From NCBI GenBank assembly GCA_964383365.1, contig CAYLHF010000011.1, positions 31,582-95,581 on the forward strand: DNA of 64,000 nt. The letters are read 5' to 3'. Source of the DNA: CAYLHF01 sp964383365. GTDB taxonomy: Bacteria > Bacteroidota > Rhodothermia > Rhodothermales > UBA10348. Made by a program: the position numbers and the translations under genes. Of the stretch, positions 25,003 through 33,940 are shown one piece after another. Position 1 is the stretch's first letter, and every line of letters begins with the position of its first letter. The notes under the pieces are model-generated. The model saw only the letters and a list, made by a program, of their open reading frames with translations, did no database searches and had not been told where the DNA came from.

Positions 25003-25836
25003 TTATCGTCTGATCGTACTTATTAGTCCGTCCACATAAAGATCCGGACGCCGATGTCTTAAGAATAATTGACGGGCCGGAGACTCTGTCGCCTCATGCA
25101 AGTCGATATCGACCATCAGGACATCTTCCTTGCCAATCGCAGCCCTTGCTAAAATCTGTCCCCTTGGATCTACGATTACTGATTGACCGGCAAATGTCAA
25201 CACATCTTCCGCTCCTACGCGGTTAGCGAGCGCAACAAAATAACCGTTCTGGAAAGCGGCTGCCTGTAATTCAGCCTCGAATACGCCTGCCGGCCATTCG
25301 TCCAGCGCACCCGCCTGCGGTATGACGACGAGATCTGCTCCACCGAGAGCGAGCGCTCGCATGTATTCCGGATAGTGCCGATCGTAGCAGATAGCGACTC
25401 CGATTCTCCCAAATTGAGTCTCATAGACGGGTGCACCCACCGTCCCCGGGTCATAATAATCCTGTTCGAAAAAGGCATCATATTGGGTTATATGAACCAT
25501 ACGAGTCTTCCCGAGAAGACGGCCGTCTGCATCAATGACCGGAGATGAATCAAATGCACCGGTGCCTTCCCTTTCATACAGATTCAGCACAACGACCACT
25601 CCCAGGTCCTTCGCAAGCAAAGAAAATGCGTCCGTTGTCGGACCCGGAATGGACTCAGCAAGATCCATTCGGTCCCGGTTGAGTCGATGCTGGGGAAAAA
25701 ATCGGGTAAAAGCCAACTCCGGGAAGACGATCACATTGGCCCCCTCTCGGGCGGCGTTCGCCACGGCCTGTAGACCTCTATCCCGGTTTTCAGCCGGAGA
25801 TTCGGAGGCTTGATGCTGAACGAGAGCAACTCTCAT
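25003..25836 (-). CDS. Carbon-nitrogen hydrolase (nitrilase superfamily, N-carbamoylputrescine amidase-like)
   Basis: A 277-residue amidase. The Glu-Lys-Cys triad is visible: Glu in FPELAF (near residue 40), Lys in GKTRMVH and Cys in VAICYDRHYPE. Length and the RHYPE box match the AguB/beta-ureidopropionase branch. In AguB this hydrolyses N-carbamoylputrescine to putrescine; no agmatine deiminase gene is nearby, so the substrate is not established. The ATG at 25836 is preferred over the GTG one codon upstream. Confidence 0.83.
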   Translation of the reverse strand: MRVALVQHQASESPAENRDRGLQAVANAAREGANVIVFPELAFTRFFPQHRLNRDRMDLAESIPGPTTDAFSLLAKDLGVVVVLNLYEREGTGAFDSSPVIDADGRLLGKTRMVHITQYDAFFEQDYYDPGTVGAPVYETQFGRIGVAICYDRHYPEYMRALALGGADLVVIPQAGALDEWPAGVFEAELQAAAFQNGYFVALANRVGAEDVLTFAGQSVIVDPRGQILARAAIGKEDVLMVDIDLHEATESPARQLFLRHRRPDLYVDGLISTIRR

Positions 25837-25860
25837 CACATGTGCCAGATTACGATTTAA

Positions 25861-26547
25861 CTATGGTGCCTGGGTCGGAACCGTTCGCTGACTCCCCGGG
25901 CTGAACGTACTCACGGCCAGCGTGATGGCGAACAGTATGGCTACGCCCAGACCAATGACACCGGCAGCTTGCGTGAATCCACTCTTTTTTGCTTTTGCCT
26001 CGGGACGTGAAATTCCGGAAATGAGGCTGGCATACGTAGAGTCCGACAGTTGCCGCTTATACTCGACATCGAGCGTCCCCGCCATCGTATCCGCAACTCG
26101 GTCGAGCCAGTAGAGACCTACCAGAGGCTCGAGTCCTCTTCGCGCCCCTGGAATCATTTGAAACGATCCTTTCAATCGTACGAAACGTGAATCACCATTT
26201 TCACTGACATTAACCGTCACGCTCATGAGCGTCTCTTCGAGGCCAGACGCTGTTCCGATCGTGTCCACCATGGCGGACCGGACGGACGAAAGTGGTACGT
26301 ATCCGGTCTGTAGCAGCCCGATCCGTTCGTTCACAAGCGTAAGACTGAAATTATCCTGAACCAATACAGACGTTGCCGCATCTACAATATCTGTCCGCGC
26401 CGCCGTGGTCGTAAACGCCACGTTCTCCGTGTGTGACCTGTTCGCAACCGAAACCGGTCGTGTCTGTGTGCATCCACTGACCAACAGCGCCCACGAAAGC
26501 AGAAGCCCGCACGCACGATAAAACGATTTGTCTCTCAGATATCTCAT
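25861..26547 (-). CDS. Putative lipoprotein with C-terminal membrane segment
   Basis: A 228-residue protein of unknown function. The ATG at 26547 gives a lipoprotein leader (LLLSWALLVSGC); starts further upstream would run into the prmC coding region. The mature part has one mixed alpha/beta domain (TDIVDAATSVLVQDNFSL; VRLKGSFQMIPG), and near the C-terminus a single hydrophobic segment (AAGVIGLGVAILFAITLAV). A lipid anchor plus a C-terminal membrane helix is an unusual combination. It lies 81 bases downstream of prmC on the same strand. Confidence 0.65.
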   Translation of the reverse strand: MRYLRDKSFYRACGLLLSWALLVSGCTQTRPVSVANRSHTENVAFTTTAARTDIVDAATSVLVQDNFSLTLVNERIGLLQTGYVPLSSVRSAMVDTIGTASGLEETLMSVTVNVSENGDSRFVRLKGSFQMIPGARRGLEPLVGLYWLDRVADTMAGTLDVEYKRQLSDSTYASLISGISRPEAKAKKSGFTQAAGVIGLGVAILFAITLAVSTFSPGSQRTVPTQAP

Positions 26548-26627
26548 ATCTCGATATTCAAACAGGGATTCTTTATCCCTGCAGTTCATACACCGCAGTG
26601 ATCGACCTGTCCCGCAAGGGCTTAAGA

Positions 26628-27503
26628 TCAATGACCTGGCCCCTTCTGCCCGATTACGTATCGGTCTCGTCCCGCCAGATCTTTTGCTACCATTACACCG
26701 GAATAGCAATTTCGTTCGAAAATACGTCTGACAGAGGCGCCATGCTCAGCGTGCGTTTCAACCATGATCCAACCCGCCGGTTTGAGAAGTCTAATGCCCA
26801 TCTTACCGAGCGGATCATATGCATCGAGTCCCTCTGGACCCGCGAAAAGCGCTCCGGCAGGTTCATAATCGGTAACGATTCGGTCCATTCCCACGATGTC
26901 GTTCTCCGGAATGTACGGTGGATTGGATACGATGAGATCGACGCCGCTCCGCAGGTCGTCCAGAATCATGGCATCATTCAGATCAGACTGAATCAGACTT
27001 ACGTCGAGTCCGAGTGACTGAGCGTTTGAGCGGGCAATATCCAGGGCCTCGTCCGAAATATCCAGCGCCAATACCCGGGCTCCTGGAAACCTGCTCTTAA
27101 TCGTAAGAGCGATGCAACCCGAACCGGTCCCAACGTCCACCACAACAGGGTTCGATACGCCTTTGATCTTCTCCGCCGCCTTCAATACGAGACCTTCCGT
27201 TTCGGGTCTTGGTATAAGAACACCCGGACGTACGGCGATTCTGAGGCCCATGAAATCCGTATACCCCAGGATATACTGAACGGGTTCTCCAGATAGTCTC
27301 CGACCCAGCATCTGATCGAATCGATGCTGCTCTGCGACCGACACCTCAGCCTCCGGATAGGCGGTGAGGTCCACCTTTGTACAGGAAGATGCCTCCATGA
27401 ACAGCCACTCGATTTCGCGTTGGTCCAAGCGCAGCCCGGCGTCGAGAAGACGGGCCTTCCCTAGAGACAGCACCTGCTTTCTGGTCAGAATGGGTTGGGT
27501 CAC
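26628..27503 (-). CDS. prmC: Peptide chain release factor N5-glutamine methyltransferase PrmC
   Basis: Methylates the Gln of the GGQ motif in release factors RF1/RF2, using S-adenosylmethionine. The 291 residues comprise an N-terminal helical domain (1-75) and a Rossmann methyltransferase domain with PRPETEGLV, VVDVGTGSGCIAL (SAM site) and the catalytic NPPYIPEND. Length matches HemK/PrmC (about 280). It stands alone; in many bacteria it follows prfA, which is not in the window. Divergent from the glucan phosphorylase gene. Confidence 0.95.
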   Translation of the reverse strand: MTQPILTRKQVLSLGKARLLDAGLRLDQREIEWLFMEASSCTKVDLTAYPEAEVSVAEQHRFDQMLGRRLSGEPVQYILGYTDFMGLRIAVRPGVLIPRPETEGLVLKAAEKIKGVSNPVVVDVGTGSGCIALTIKSRFPGARVLALDISDEALDIARSNAQSLGLDVSLIQSDLNDAMILDDLRSGVDLIVSNPPYIPENDIVGMDRIVTDYEPAGALFAGPEGLDAYDPLGKMGIRLLKPAGWIMVETHAEHGASVRRIFERNCYSGVMVAKDLAGRDRYVIGQKGPGH

Positions 27504-27584
27504 GGCGGGTGTGTTTCAACAGGAAATTATCAGGACGTAGCAACTTGAATCTATGAAAGCGTATATTCATCCGTGCAAGTACGA

Positions 27585-27599
27585 GGCCAGTTCCTGGCC
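27585..27599. other. Small perfect hairpin in the prmC-glgP intergenic region
   Basis: GGCCAG, a three-base loop and CTGGCC form a six-base perfect stem. A T-run (TTTTTTT) lies about 30 bases to the right, too far for a normal terminator. Function uncertain; it lies in the divergent leader region upstream of the LacI operator. Confidence 0.25.
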
Positions 27600-27647
27600 G
27601 ACCCTCCTGTCCCAGAACATGTGGCGGGTTTTTTTATATGCCGACCA

Positions 27648-27661
27648 TGTAAGCGTTTACA
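27648..27661. promoter_or_regulatory. LacI-family operator upstream of glucan phosphorylase
   Basis: TGTAAGCGTTTACA, identical to the palindrome at 22256-22269 except for one base in the right half-site. It lies 25 bases before the ATG of the phosphorylase gene. A TATAAT at 27670-27675 may be the -10 element, so the operator would cover the spacer and -35 region. Implies co-regulation with the starch operon. Confidence 0.75.
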
Positions 27662-27686
27662 CACGTAGCTATAATTGTCCAAAATA

Positions 27687-29726
27687 ATGACGGAACGTCA
27701 GAAATTAGAAGAAATCGGTCACAATCTGTGGTGGACCTGGCACCCGGAAGCCATAGATCTGTACAGAGAGGTTAACCCCGGAGCCTTTCGAGCATCCGGT
27801 TCCGCCCCACTGGCGGCGCTCCGACACGCATCACCGGACGTATTGAATGATCCAGAGTTTGGTCACCGGGTGGACCGGGTGCTCACCGATCTCAGGACGT
27901 ATATGGCCCACCCAGGGATCCACTCAAACGCTCCCCGAACTGCCTACTTCTGTATGGAATTCGGACTTCACGAAAGCCTGCCTCTGTATTCGGGGGGGCT
28001 GGGTATTCTGGCAGGGGATCATCTGAAAGCTGCCTCTGACGTCGGCATCCCTCTAACAGCCGTCGGAATATTTCTGAGGGACGGCTATTTCAAGCAATAT
28101 TTCGACTCCGATAACAGGCAACTCGATGAATATCCGTCGATAGACGCTACAGAGCACCCCTTCGAACCGGTTCTGGACCAGGACGGTCGACCGGTGGTCG
28201 TCACCGTCCATTCGGGCTGGACCCCGGTTCACCTCAGGGCCTGGAAGTTGAGAATTGGCCGCGTAGACCTGTATCTCCTCGATGCCGATTTCGATGCCAA
28301 CGGATACGATGTGCGATTCCTGACACGACGTCTTTATCAGGGCGACCGAAGGACCCGGTTGCAACAGGAAATCATCCTCGGAATTGGCGGCATGCGACTC
28401 CTCCGTCTGCTGGAACTAGACTTTGATGTGTTCCACATGAACGAAGGACACTGTGCCTTCCTGACACTGGAAATGCTCAGCCGGTTGGACGGGCCCGGTG
28501 CTGCAGACCAGGTCCGGTCGAAATGCGTTTTCACTACCCACACGCCCGTTATGGCTGGACACGACCGATTCGATCCAGATCTATTTCTGGAGCAGATGGG
28601 TCATTTCCGGGAAGAACTTAAGATGAGTGAGCGCGAGATGCTGTCATTTGGTCGCATCAATCCCGATGATGATTCTGAATCGTTCACGATGACCGTACTC
28701 GGACTGAAGCTCAGCAGGTCGGCCAATGGCGTCTCGCGTCTCAACGGGGAAGTGGCTCGGCGCCAGTGGCAACATCTTTATCCTGGACTTCGTCCGGACG
28801 AAGTACCCATCGGGTATGTCACCAATGGAATTCATCTGCCCACGTGGACCTCATCTGCAGCGCGTTCATTTCTGTCCGAGCACCTGGGAGATTGGGAATC
28901 GAACAGGGCCGACCCGCAGACGTGGGCGCGCGTCGATTCCATCTCCGATGCCGATCTATGGAAATACCGATGTACACTTCGACAGCGTCTGATCGAATAC
29001 ACGAAACAGCGGATTGCCCATCAGACGGCGAAACAGGAAGAAATACTGAATCCTGACGCCCTGACGATCGGGTTCGCAAGACGTTTTGCGACCTATAAAC
29101 GAGCCCCACTGTTTTTTACCGACCTGGAGCGTGCCGCCCGGATATTGAATAATGCCGATCGACCGGTCCAATTTCTATATGCCGGCAAAGCGCACCCTGC
29201 GGACAGAGACGGACAGGAATTCATTCGCCATATCCTGGAGTACACTCATCAGGATGCCTTCCGGGGAAGAGTCGTATTTCTGGAAGATTACAACATGGAG
29301 GTCGGTCGGATGCTGGTTTCCGGGTGCGATATATGGCTGAACAATCCTCGGCGCCCGTACGAGGCCTCAGGTACCAGCGGCCAGAAAGTCGCCATCCACG
29401 GCGGACTGAATCTGTCCATTTTGGACGGCTGGTGGGCAGAAGGGTACTCATCAGAGCACGGATGGGCCATCGGACATGAGGCTTCTCATACCTATAAAGA
29501 TCCGGCTGTTCAGGATCCCGAGGATGCTGAATATCTATACCGGATCCTGGAGACTGAAGTCATTCCGACATTTTTTGATCGAGATGCCGACGGAGTCCCT
29601 GTAGCCTGGGCACGACGGATGAAACATGCCATACAGGAACTGAGCTACGAGTACAGCGCACACCGGATGATCGTCGATTACATCAACTCGATCTACCAGA
29701 GCCGGACCTTAAAACCCTCAAACTGA
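27687..29726 (+). CDS. glgP: Alpha-glucan (glycogen/maltodextrin) phosphorylase, GT35
   Basis: Phosphorolyses alpha-1,4-glucans to glucose-1-phosphate in the cytoplasm. The 679 residues make it the short, archaeal/Thermotoga-type alpha-glucan phosphorylase rather than the 800-plus-residue E. coli type. Visible features are the N-terminal NLWWTWHPEA, YFCMEFGLHE and YSGGLGILAGDHLKAASD, then the PLP-binding segment EASGTSGQKVAIHGG with the cofactor lysine at residue 567. I prefer the ATG at 27687; an in-frame TTG at 27675 would add four residues. The LacI operator just upstream ties it to the starch locus. Its 3' end overlaps the convergent acylphosphatase gene by 34 bases. Confidence 0.95.
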   Translation: MTERQKLEEIGHNLWWTWHPEAIDLYREVNPGAFRASGSAPLAALRHASPDVLNDPEFGHRVDRVLTDLRTYMAHPGIHSNAPRTAYFCMEFGLHESLPLYSGGLGILAGDHLKAASDVGIPLTAVGIFLRDGYFKQYFDSDNRQLDEYPSIDATEHPFEPVLDQDGRPVVVTVHSGWTPVHLRAWKLRIGRVDLYLLDADFDANGYDVRFLTRRLYQGDRRTRLQQEIILGIGGMRLLRLLELDFDVFHMNEGHCAFLTLEMLSRLDGPGAADQVRSKCVFTTHTPVMAGHDRFDPDLFLEQMGHFREELKMSEREMLSFGRINPDDDSESFTMTVLGLKLSRSANGVSRLNGEVARRQWQHLYPGLRPDEVPIGYVTNGIHLPTWTSSAARSFLSEHLGDWESNRADPQTWARVDSISDADLWKYRCTLRQRLIEYTKQRIAHQTAKQEEILNPDALTIGFARRFATYKRAPLFFTDLERAARILNNADRPVQFLYAGKAHPADRDGQEFIRHILEYTHQDAFRGRVVFLEDYNMEVGRMLVSGCDIWLNNPRRPYEASGTSGQKVAIHGGLNLSILDGWWAEGYSSEHGWAIGHEASHTYKDPAVQDPEDAEYLYRILETEVIPTFFDRDADGVPVAWARRMKHAIQELSYEYSAHRMIVDYINSIYQSRTLKPSN

Positions 29727-30031
29727 CCGAAGGCTCTGGTCCACGATACTTCTACTTCTTCCACATCAGCAGCAGTTGGCCCTTCCCGAACTGCCACCAG
29801 CAACTTATTCAATTCCGTCTCCGATCCCTCAGCCACTATGCTCAGTGTGCCGTCTGAGTCGTTTCTTACGAACCCCGTCACGGCCAGACCGGTAGCAGCC
29901 TTTCGCGCATAATATCTGAATCCGACTCCCTGCACCTCTCCATAGATGCGTATTGTCAGTCGCTGGCGGTCTGACGATTGAATTGGATTCTCCGCAACAG
30001 TACCCATGTGTACTTCCGACTCTGTGTTCAT
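29693..30031 (-). CDS. acyP: Acylphosphatase
   Basis: Small cytoplasmic hydrolase of carboxyl-phosphate bonds. The 112 residues include the family core from about residue 24: IYGEVQGVGFRYYARK with the catalytic Arg, and GFVRNDSDGTLSI with the catalytic Asn. The usual length is about 90, so the first 20 residues are an extension; an ATG at 30007 is a possible shorter start. The ATG overlaps the stop codon of the phenylalanine hydroxylase gene (ATGA), suggesting coupled translation. Confidence 0.93.
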   Translation of the reverse strand: MNTESEVHMGTVAENPIQSSDRQRLTIRIYGEVQGVGFRYYARKAATGLAVTGFVRNDSDGTLSIVAEGSETELNKLLVAVREGPTAADVEEVEVSWTRAFGQFEGFKVRLW

Positions 30032-30867
30032 GATTTCAGAAGATCATGTTTATCTGCCCAGGACCGAAATTCTGAAACCAACTGGTTGAAAGATTCCAGC
30101 GCAAATAGTATTGGCTGGAGGTGCCACACATCATAACTCTGTTCAACAACAAGATCTGCCGAAAACGGTAAAATTCTTACGTCTTCAGATAACGCGTGAG
30201 CGACTTCATCCTTGGACGATAAGACTCCTGCTCCAAAAATGCGAAGTCCTTCTTTCTGTCTGATCATTCCGAACTCGATTGTGAACCAGTGGAGTGTCTC
30301 CAGTTTTATTCTCAGTGGCCCTGTCGCATGAAGCGCTGCCTGCCCGAATAACTGATAGAAATCAGCCAGATTGGGCTCTGTCAGCATAGGCATGTGTCCG
30401 AACATGTCGTGAAAACAGTCCGGTGCCGGAGTGTAATCCAATTCATGTTTCTGCCGGATGTAATCGGTCGAAGGAAAAATTCTTTTCGATATCAGTTCGA
30501 AAAAATCTTTCTCGTGGAGCAAACCGGGCACACGGGCCACGGTCCAACCGGACGCGGACTCCATTCGGGAACTCAGGTCGGAAAGAGAAGGAATGCCCTC
30601 TTCGGTCATTCCCAGAATCCGAACTCCATTCAAAAATGCTTCTCCCGCCCTTCCCGGAAGGAGTTCCATCTGACGCCTGAATAGAACCCTCCAGTTATCC
30701 TGATCTTCTTCCGAATAGTCCGGAGTCTCAATTTCCTGGCCCACGGGTGGCTTCCCGTCGAGATACAGGGGAGTACAGCGCGGATCGAGGCCACCGTCAG
30801 CAGCTTTCTCGTACACACTCATGGGTGACGGCTCCATGACCGGAAGCCGGGATTTGTTGTCTATCAT
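30028..30867 (-). CDS. phhA: Phenylalanine 4-hydroxylase
   Basis: Non-haem iron, pterin-dependent aromatic amino acid hydroxylase that converts Phe to Tyr. The 279 residues correspond to the catalytic domain only, as in bacterial PhhA. The iron ligands appear in PDCFHDMFGHMP (two His) and WFTIEFG (Glu). The tetrahydropterin region RQKHELDYTPAPD precedes them. It is the first gene of a two-gene unit with acylphosphatase. A pterin carbinolamine dehydratase gene (phhB), often adjacent, is not seen in the window. Confidence 0.94.
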   Translation of the reverse strand: MIDNKSRLPVMEPSPMSVYEKAADGGLDPRCTPLYLDGKPPVGQEIETPDYSEEDQDNWRVLFRRQMELLPGRAGEAFLNGVRILGMTEEGIPSLSDLSSRMESASGWTVARVPGLLHEKDFFELISKRIFPSTDYIRQKHELDYTPAPDCFHDMFGHMPMLTEPNLADFYQLFGQAALHATGPLRIKLETLHWFTIEFGMIRQKEGLRIFGAGVLSSKDEVAHALSEDVRILPFSADLVVEQSYDVWHLQPILFALESFNQLVSEFRSWADKHDLLKS

Positions 30868-30996
30868 GATTCTGAGGATATATCTAAAAATCGGAGCCTG
30901 AACACCCCGACAGTAAGGTTCTCTTCGTTACGCGGTCGACGGATACCGGTTTCGATCCGTACGTTTCAAAACCAGGAAGATCGATCTTTCGGTCTT

Positions 30997-32430
30997 CTAT
31001 CCAATCAGTAATCCCGCAACGAGAAAGGTTACCGTCGTACACCCGGCCAGAAAAAGCGCGTATGGAAGCTGAGAATTGATGTGGTCTACGTGGTCGCACG
31101 CTGCAGACATGGACGCAATCAGCGACGTATCTGAGAGCGGAGATGCATGATCACCAAAAATGCCGCCGGACAGAACGGCACCCAGCATGAAGGCCGACGG
31201 AATCCCGAGTCCTGCCGCCAGTGGAAGAGCAATTGGCATCATGATGGCAAATCCGGTCCACGAAGACCCGAGCGTGAAGGAGATGAAACAGCCCACAAGA
31301 AAAACCATCGCCGGGATCCACCATGTTGGCCAATCGCTTCCCATGACGCCCACAATATATTCTCCCATTTTAAGATCCTTGGACACCTGGCTCAGCGCGA
31401 AGGCGAACGCCACAAGTACCACCATTCCGACCAGCCCGGATGACCCTTTCAACACCAGCGCCATCGATTCGACGGGCTTCATGAGCGGTTTCCCGTCTGA
31501 TCCGGATCCAGGTAATGCATACAGGATCATCGCAGCGGCAACGGCAGAAAGAACCGCCCAGAGTACCGCAGTCGATCCACTTCCGGCCATCAAATTCCCT
31601 TCTCCCGTGATCAACAGACCAGCGAAAATCATGACAACCATAACCCCGATCGGGACGAGCAGGTGGGACGCCCGGAACCTCGATCCGTCTACAGGCGGAA
31701 GTTCGATGACGTCCTCGCTTACGAGCGGAGTGGCCCCCGGTCGCATCAATTGGCCGGTCTCCTCCGCCCGCTTTTCTGCTGTCTCCATACTCGAAAACCG
31801 CCATCCCGTGAGTGCCAGGACGAGCGAAAAGACGATGGCGAATATGGCGTAAAAGTTGAATATGAGCGACTCCGTGAGGAGTCCGACCGCACCCGCAGCG
31901 AGGCCCTGGGCACCCAGTAGCCCGAGTACGAAGGCGCCCCAACCATTGAGAGGAATCATCATGCAGACGGGAGCACTGGTCGCATCGCAGTAGTATGCCA
32001 GTTTCTCTCTTGGAAGCTTCAATCGGTCGAACAGCGGCCGACTGATCGAACCGACGATCAGGCACGTGATGCTCGATTCGACGAAAACGATCATTCCGAT
32101 CGACCACGCTAGCAATTCAGCACTCCTGCGGGTTGACCCCCAACCCCGGGCCTGGGCCCAGTTGATGAATCCGAGCACGCCACCTGATGCCTGGACGAGC
32201 GCAATCAGGCCCCCAACGAGAAGACTGAACAGGAGAATCCGTGTGTTACTCGCACTTTGAAAGACAGCGACCATCTGGTCGACCAACTCACGAAGCCCGA
32301 GCACGGGATTCCCACCCACGAGGATAGTTGTCCCTAGCCAGAGGCCTGCGAGGAGAGACAGATATACTTCTTTCGTCCACAGTGCGAGAGCAATGGCGAT
32401 AACGGGAGGTAGAAGTACGATCCAGTCCAT
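30997..32430 (-). CDS. Na+/H+ antiporter, NhaC family
   Basis: A 477-residue inner-membrane protein with about eleven hydrophobic segments. It has the NhaC/UPF-type signatures VFVESSITCLIVGSISRPLFD, CDATSAPVCMMIPLNGWGAF and the C-terminal FGDHASPLSDTSLIASMSA. The last of these, with Asp/His and Ser-Asp-Thr, is typical of NhaC-type antiporters. Probable role in sodium or pH homeostasis; substrate could also be a dicarboxylate or amino acid, since this family includes malate/lactate and other antiporters. Divergent from the phosphatase gene. Confidence 0.87.
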   Translation of the reverse strand: MDWIVLLPPVIAIALALWTKEVYLSLLAGLWLGTTILVGGNPVLGLRELVDQMVAVFQSASNTRILLFSLLVGGLIALVQASGGVLGFINWAQARGWGSTRRSAELLAWSIGMIVFVESSITCLIVGSISRPLFDRLKLPREKLAYYCDATSAPVCMMIPLNGWGAFVLGLLGAQGLAAGAVGLLTESLIFNFYAIFAIVFSLVLALTGWRFSSMETAEKRAEETGQLMRPGATPLVSEDVIELPPVDGSRFRASHLLVPIGVMVVMIFAGLLITGEGNLMAGSGSTAVLWAVLSAVAAAMILYALPGSGSDGKPLMKPVESMALVLKGSSGLVGMVVLVAFAFALSQVSKDLKMGEYIVGVMGSDWPTWWIPAMVFLVGCFISFTLGSSWTGFAIMMPIALPLAAGLGIPSAFMLGAVLSGGIFGDHASPLSDTSLIASMSAACDHVDHINSQLPYALFLAGCTTVTFLVAGLLIG

Positions 32431-32617
32431 ACATTCGGATGCGTCGAGTATAAAAAATGAGCCATACAGATCTCAGTGCCTGTGGTTTGAAGATACAGGC
32501 TTCCATTGAATCCACAAGCCTCAGGCTGATAACCAACGCGGGTTGATGCATCCCGATTCGGAAACGCCCGTATCGCGGTACATTTCCTCGCACTCCCCTT
32601 GTTTTACCCGCAGTGTC

Positions 32618-33748
32618 ATGGCAAGCGAAAACAAAACCCGCACGGCGTACGATCGCGCTACCGGAATGACCAATCGGGTTCTGGAAGAATTTAAAGAGGG
32701 TGATTTACCCCAGACACTCAGGCGCGACTTCAAGGAGACGTATGATTTTTATATCCCTGAGGAAACTCAGCTGGAACTGGCAGAGATGGGTCGAATCAAG
32801 AAGAGTGTCTTCCTGACATGGCACCTTCTGAAGAGTCTTTTCTTCAAACTTTCGCCCTCCAGAAGACTGATGCTCCTCATCGGCGTGTTTTTAACATTCA
32901 TCGGAATTCCGGACTCGAGCGGTCAGATTCTGGCCGGACTCATGGGTGTGCTATTCGTGCTCGGTCTTGAGTTGAAAGACAAACTTCAGGCAAAGGACGA
33001 ACTCGAGGAAGGACGAGCCATTCAGATCGCTCTGCTGCCAGATTCGGCACCTGAGATCGAGGGATGGGACGTATGGATCTATTCTTCTCCGGCCAATGAC
33101 GTAGGTGGCGACCTTGTCGATCACATGAGAATTGGTCCGTCTACCGTGTCTCTGACGCTGGGCGACGTCGCCGGAAAAGGACTCTCTGCAGCCCTTATGA
33201 TGGCTAAACTCCAGGCTACACTCCGCGCTCTCTGCCCGGAAGAGGATGAACTGGTTACAGAATCCAGTGTCCGAAGCGCTCTCGAAGATACCGCCACCCG
33301 GGTCAATCGAATTATCTGTCGCGATGGGCTTCCGAGCAAGTTCGCATCGCTTGTTCACCTGATCATCGACGAGAAAAACGGATCGCTCTTTTTACTGAAT
33401 GCCGGGCATCTGCCTCCCCTCGTTGTCCGCAAGAACGCCGTCGAAGAATACAGAAGGGAATCTCCTGCCGTAGGACTGTCTGCTCGAACAAAGTTTCATT
33501 CCACGACGGTAGACCTTGAACCCGATGATCTCATGATCATATACTCGGACGGAGTCACTGAAGCCCGAAGTACTGATGGTGAGTTCCTGGGAGAACACAG
33601 ACTGGAGGCGATAGCGAGACGTCTCAGGGGGATGAGTGCTCAACAGGCGGGCGCCAGACTTCTCACATCTGTGAGAGAATTCGAAAATGGAGCCCCCAGA
33701 CATGATGATTTATCGGTGATTATGCTGCGAAAACGGGCCATCCGATAA
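32618..33748 (+). CDS. PP2C-type serine phosphatase with SpoIIE/RsbU domain
   Basis: Probable partner-switching or signalling phosphatase. With the ATG at 32618 the product has 376 residues. The N-terminal part is cytoplasmic, with two hydrophobic stretches near residues 88-125 (LMLLIGVFLTFIGI; ILAGLMGVLFVLGLEL). The SpoIIE domain follows, with metal-binding Asp residues in NDVGGDLVDHM, LGDVAGKGLSAALMMA, IYSDGVTEA and RHDDLSVIML. The linker (LEEGRAIQIALLP) is the standard signalling helix. Its partner anti-sigma factor antagonist is not encoded nearby. Confidence 0.9.
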   Translation: MASENKTRTAYDRATGMTNRVLEEFKEGDLPQTLRRDFKETYDFYIPEETQLELAEMGRIKKSVFLTWHLLKSLFFKLSPSRRLMLLIGVFLTFIGIPDSSGQILAGLMGVLFVLGLELKDKLQAKDELEEGRAIQIALLPDSAPEIEGWDVWIYSSPANDVGGDLVDHMRIGPSTVSLTLGDVAGKGLSAALMMAKLQATLRALCPEEDELVTESSVRSALEDTATRVNRIICRDGLPSKFASLVHLIIDEKNGSLFLLNAGHLPPLVVRKNAVEEYRRESPAVGLSARTKFHSTTVDLEPDDLMIIYSDGVTEARSTDGEFLGEHRLEAIARRLRGMSAQQAGARLLTSVREFENGAPRHDDLSVIMLRKRAIR

Positions 33749-33786
33749 TTCTCACACATTCTCAATTGTCTGTAGTGTGCTTGAGA

Positions 33787-33815
33787 TTGACTGAATAGCG
33801 TTCATCCGCTATCTT
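33787..33815 (+). promoter_or_regulatory. Candidate promoter of the M23 peptidase gene
   Basis: TTGACT (33787-33792), 17-base spacer, TATCTT (33810-33815). The start would be near 33823, giving a leader of about 118 bases that contains the hairpin at 33834-33870. The -10 matches consensus at only four of six positions. Confidence 0.4.
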
Positions 33816-33833
33816 CATGGCCCTGTAGGATGA

Positions 33834-33870
33834 ACAGGTCTGCCGAGACTTTTTGGTCGGGTAGACCTGT
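33834..33870 (+). other. Structured 5' leader hairpin before the M23 peptidase gene
   Basis: ACAGGTCT (33834-33841) pairs perfectly with AGACCTGT (33863-33870), and the sequence between can form further partial pairs around a T-rich loop. It lies in the non-coding 192-base space after the phosphatase gene, about 70 bases before the peptidase ATG. It could be a 5'-UTR element or a poor terminator for the phosphatase gene. Confidence 0.4.
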
Positions 33871-33940
33871 CGGCCTGCTCAAAGCTGTGTACTACTGAAC
33901 GACGGGCGTCCCACCAGCCCCGCCCCATAGATTTACCCGC

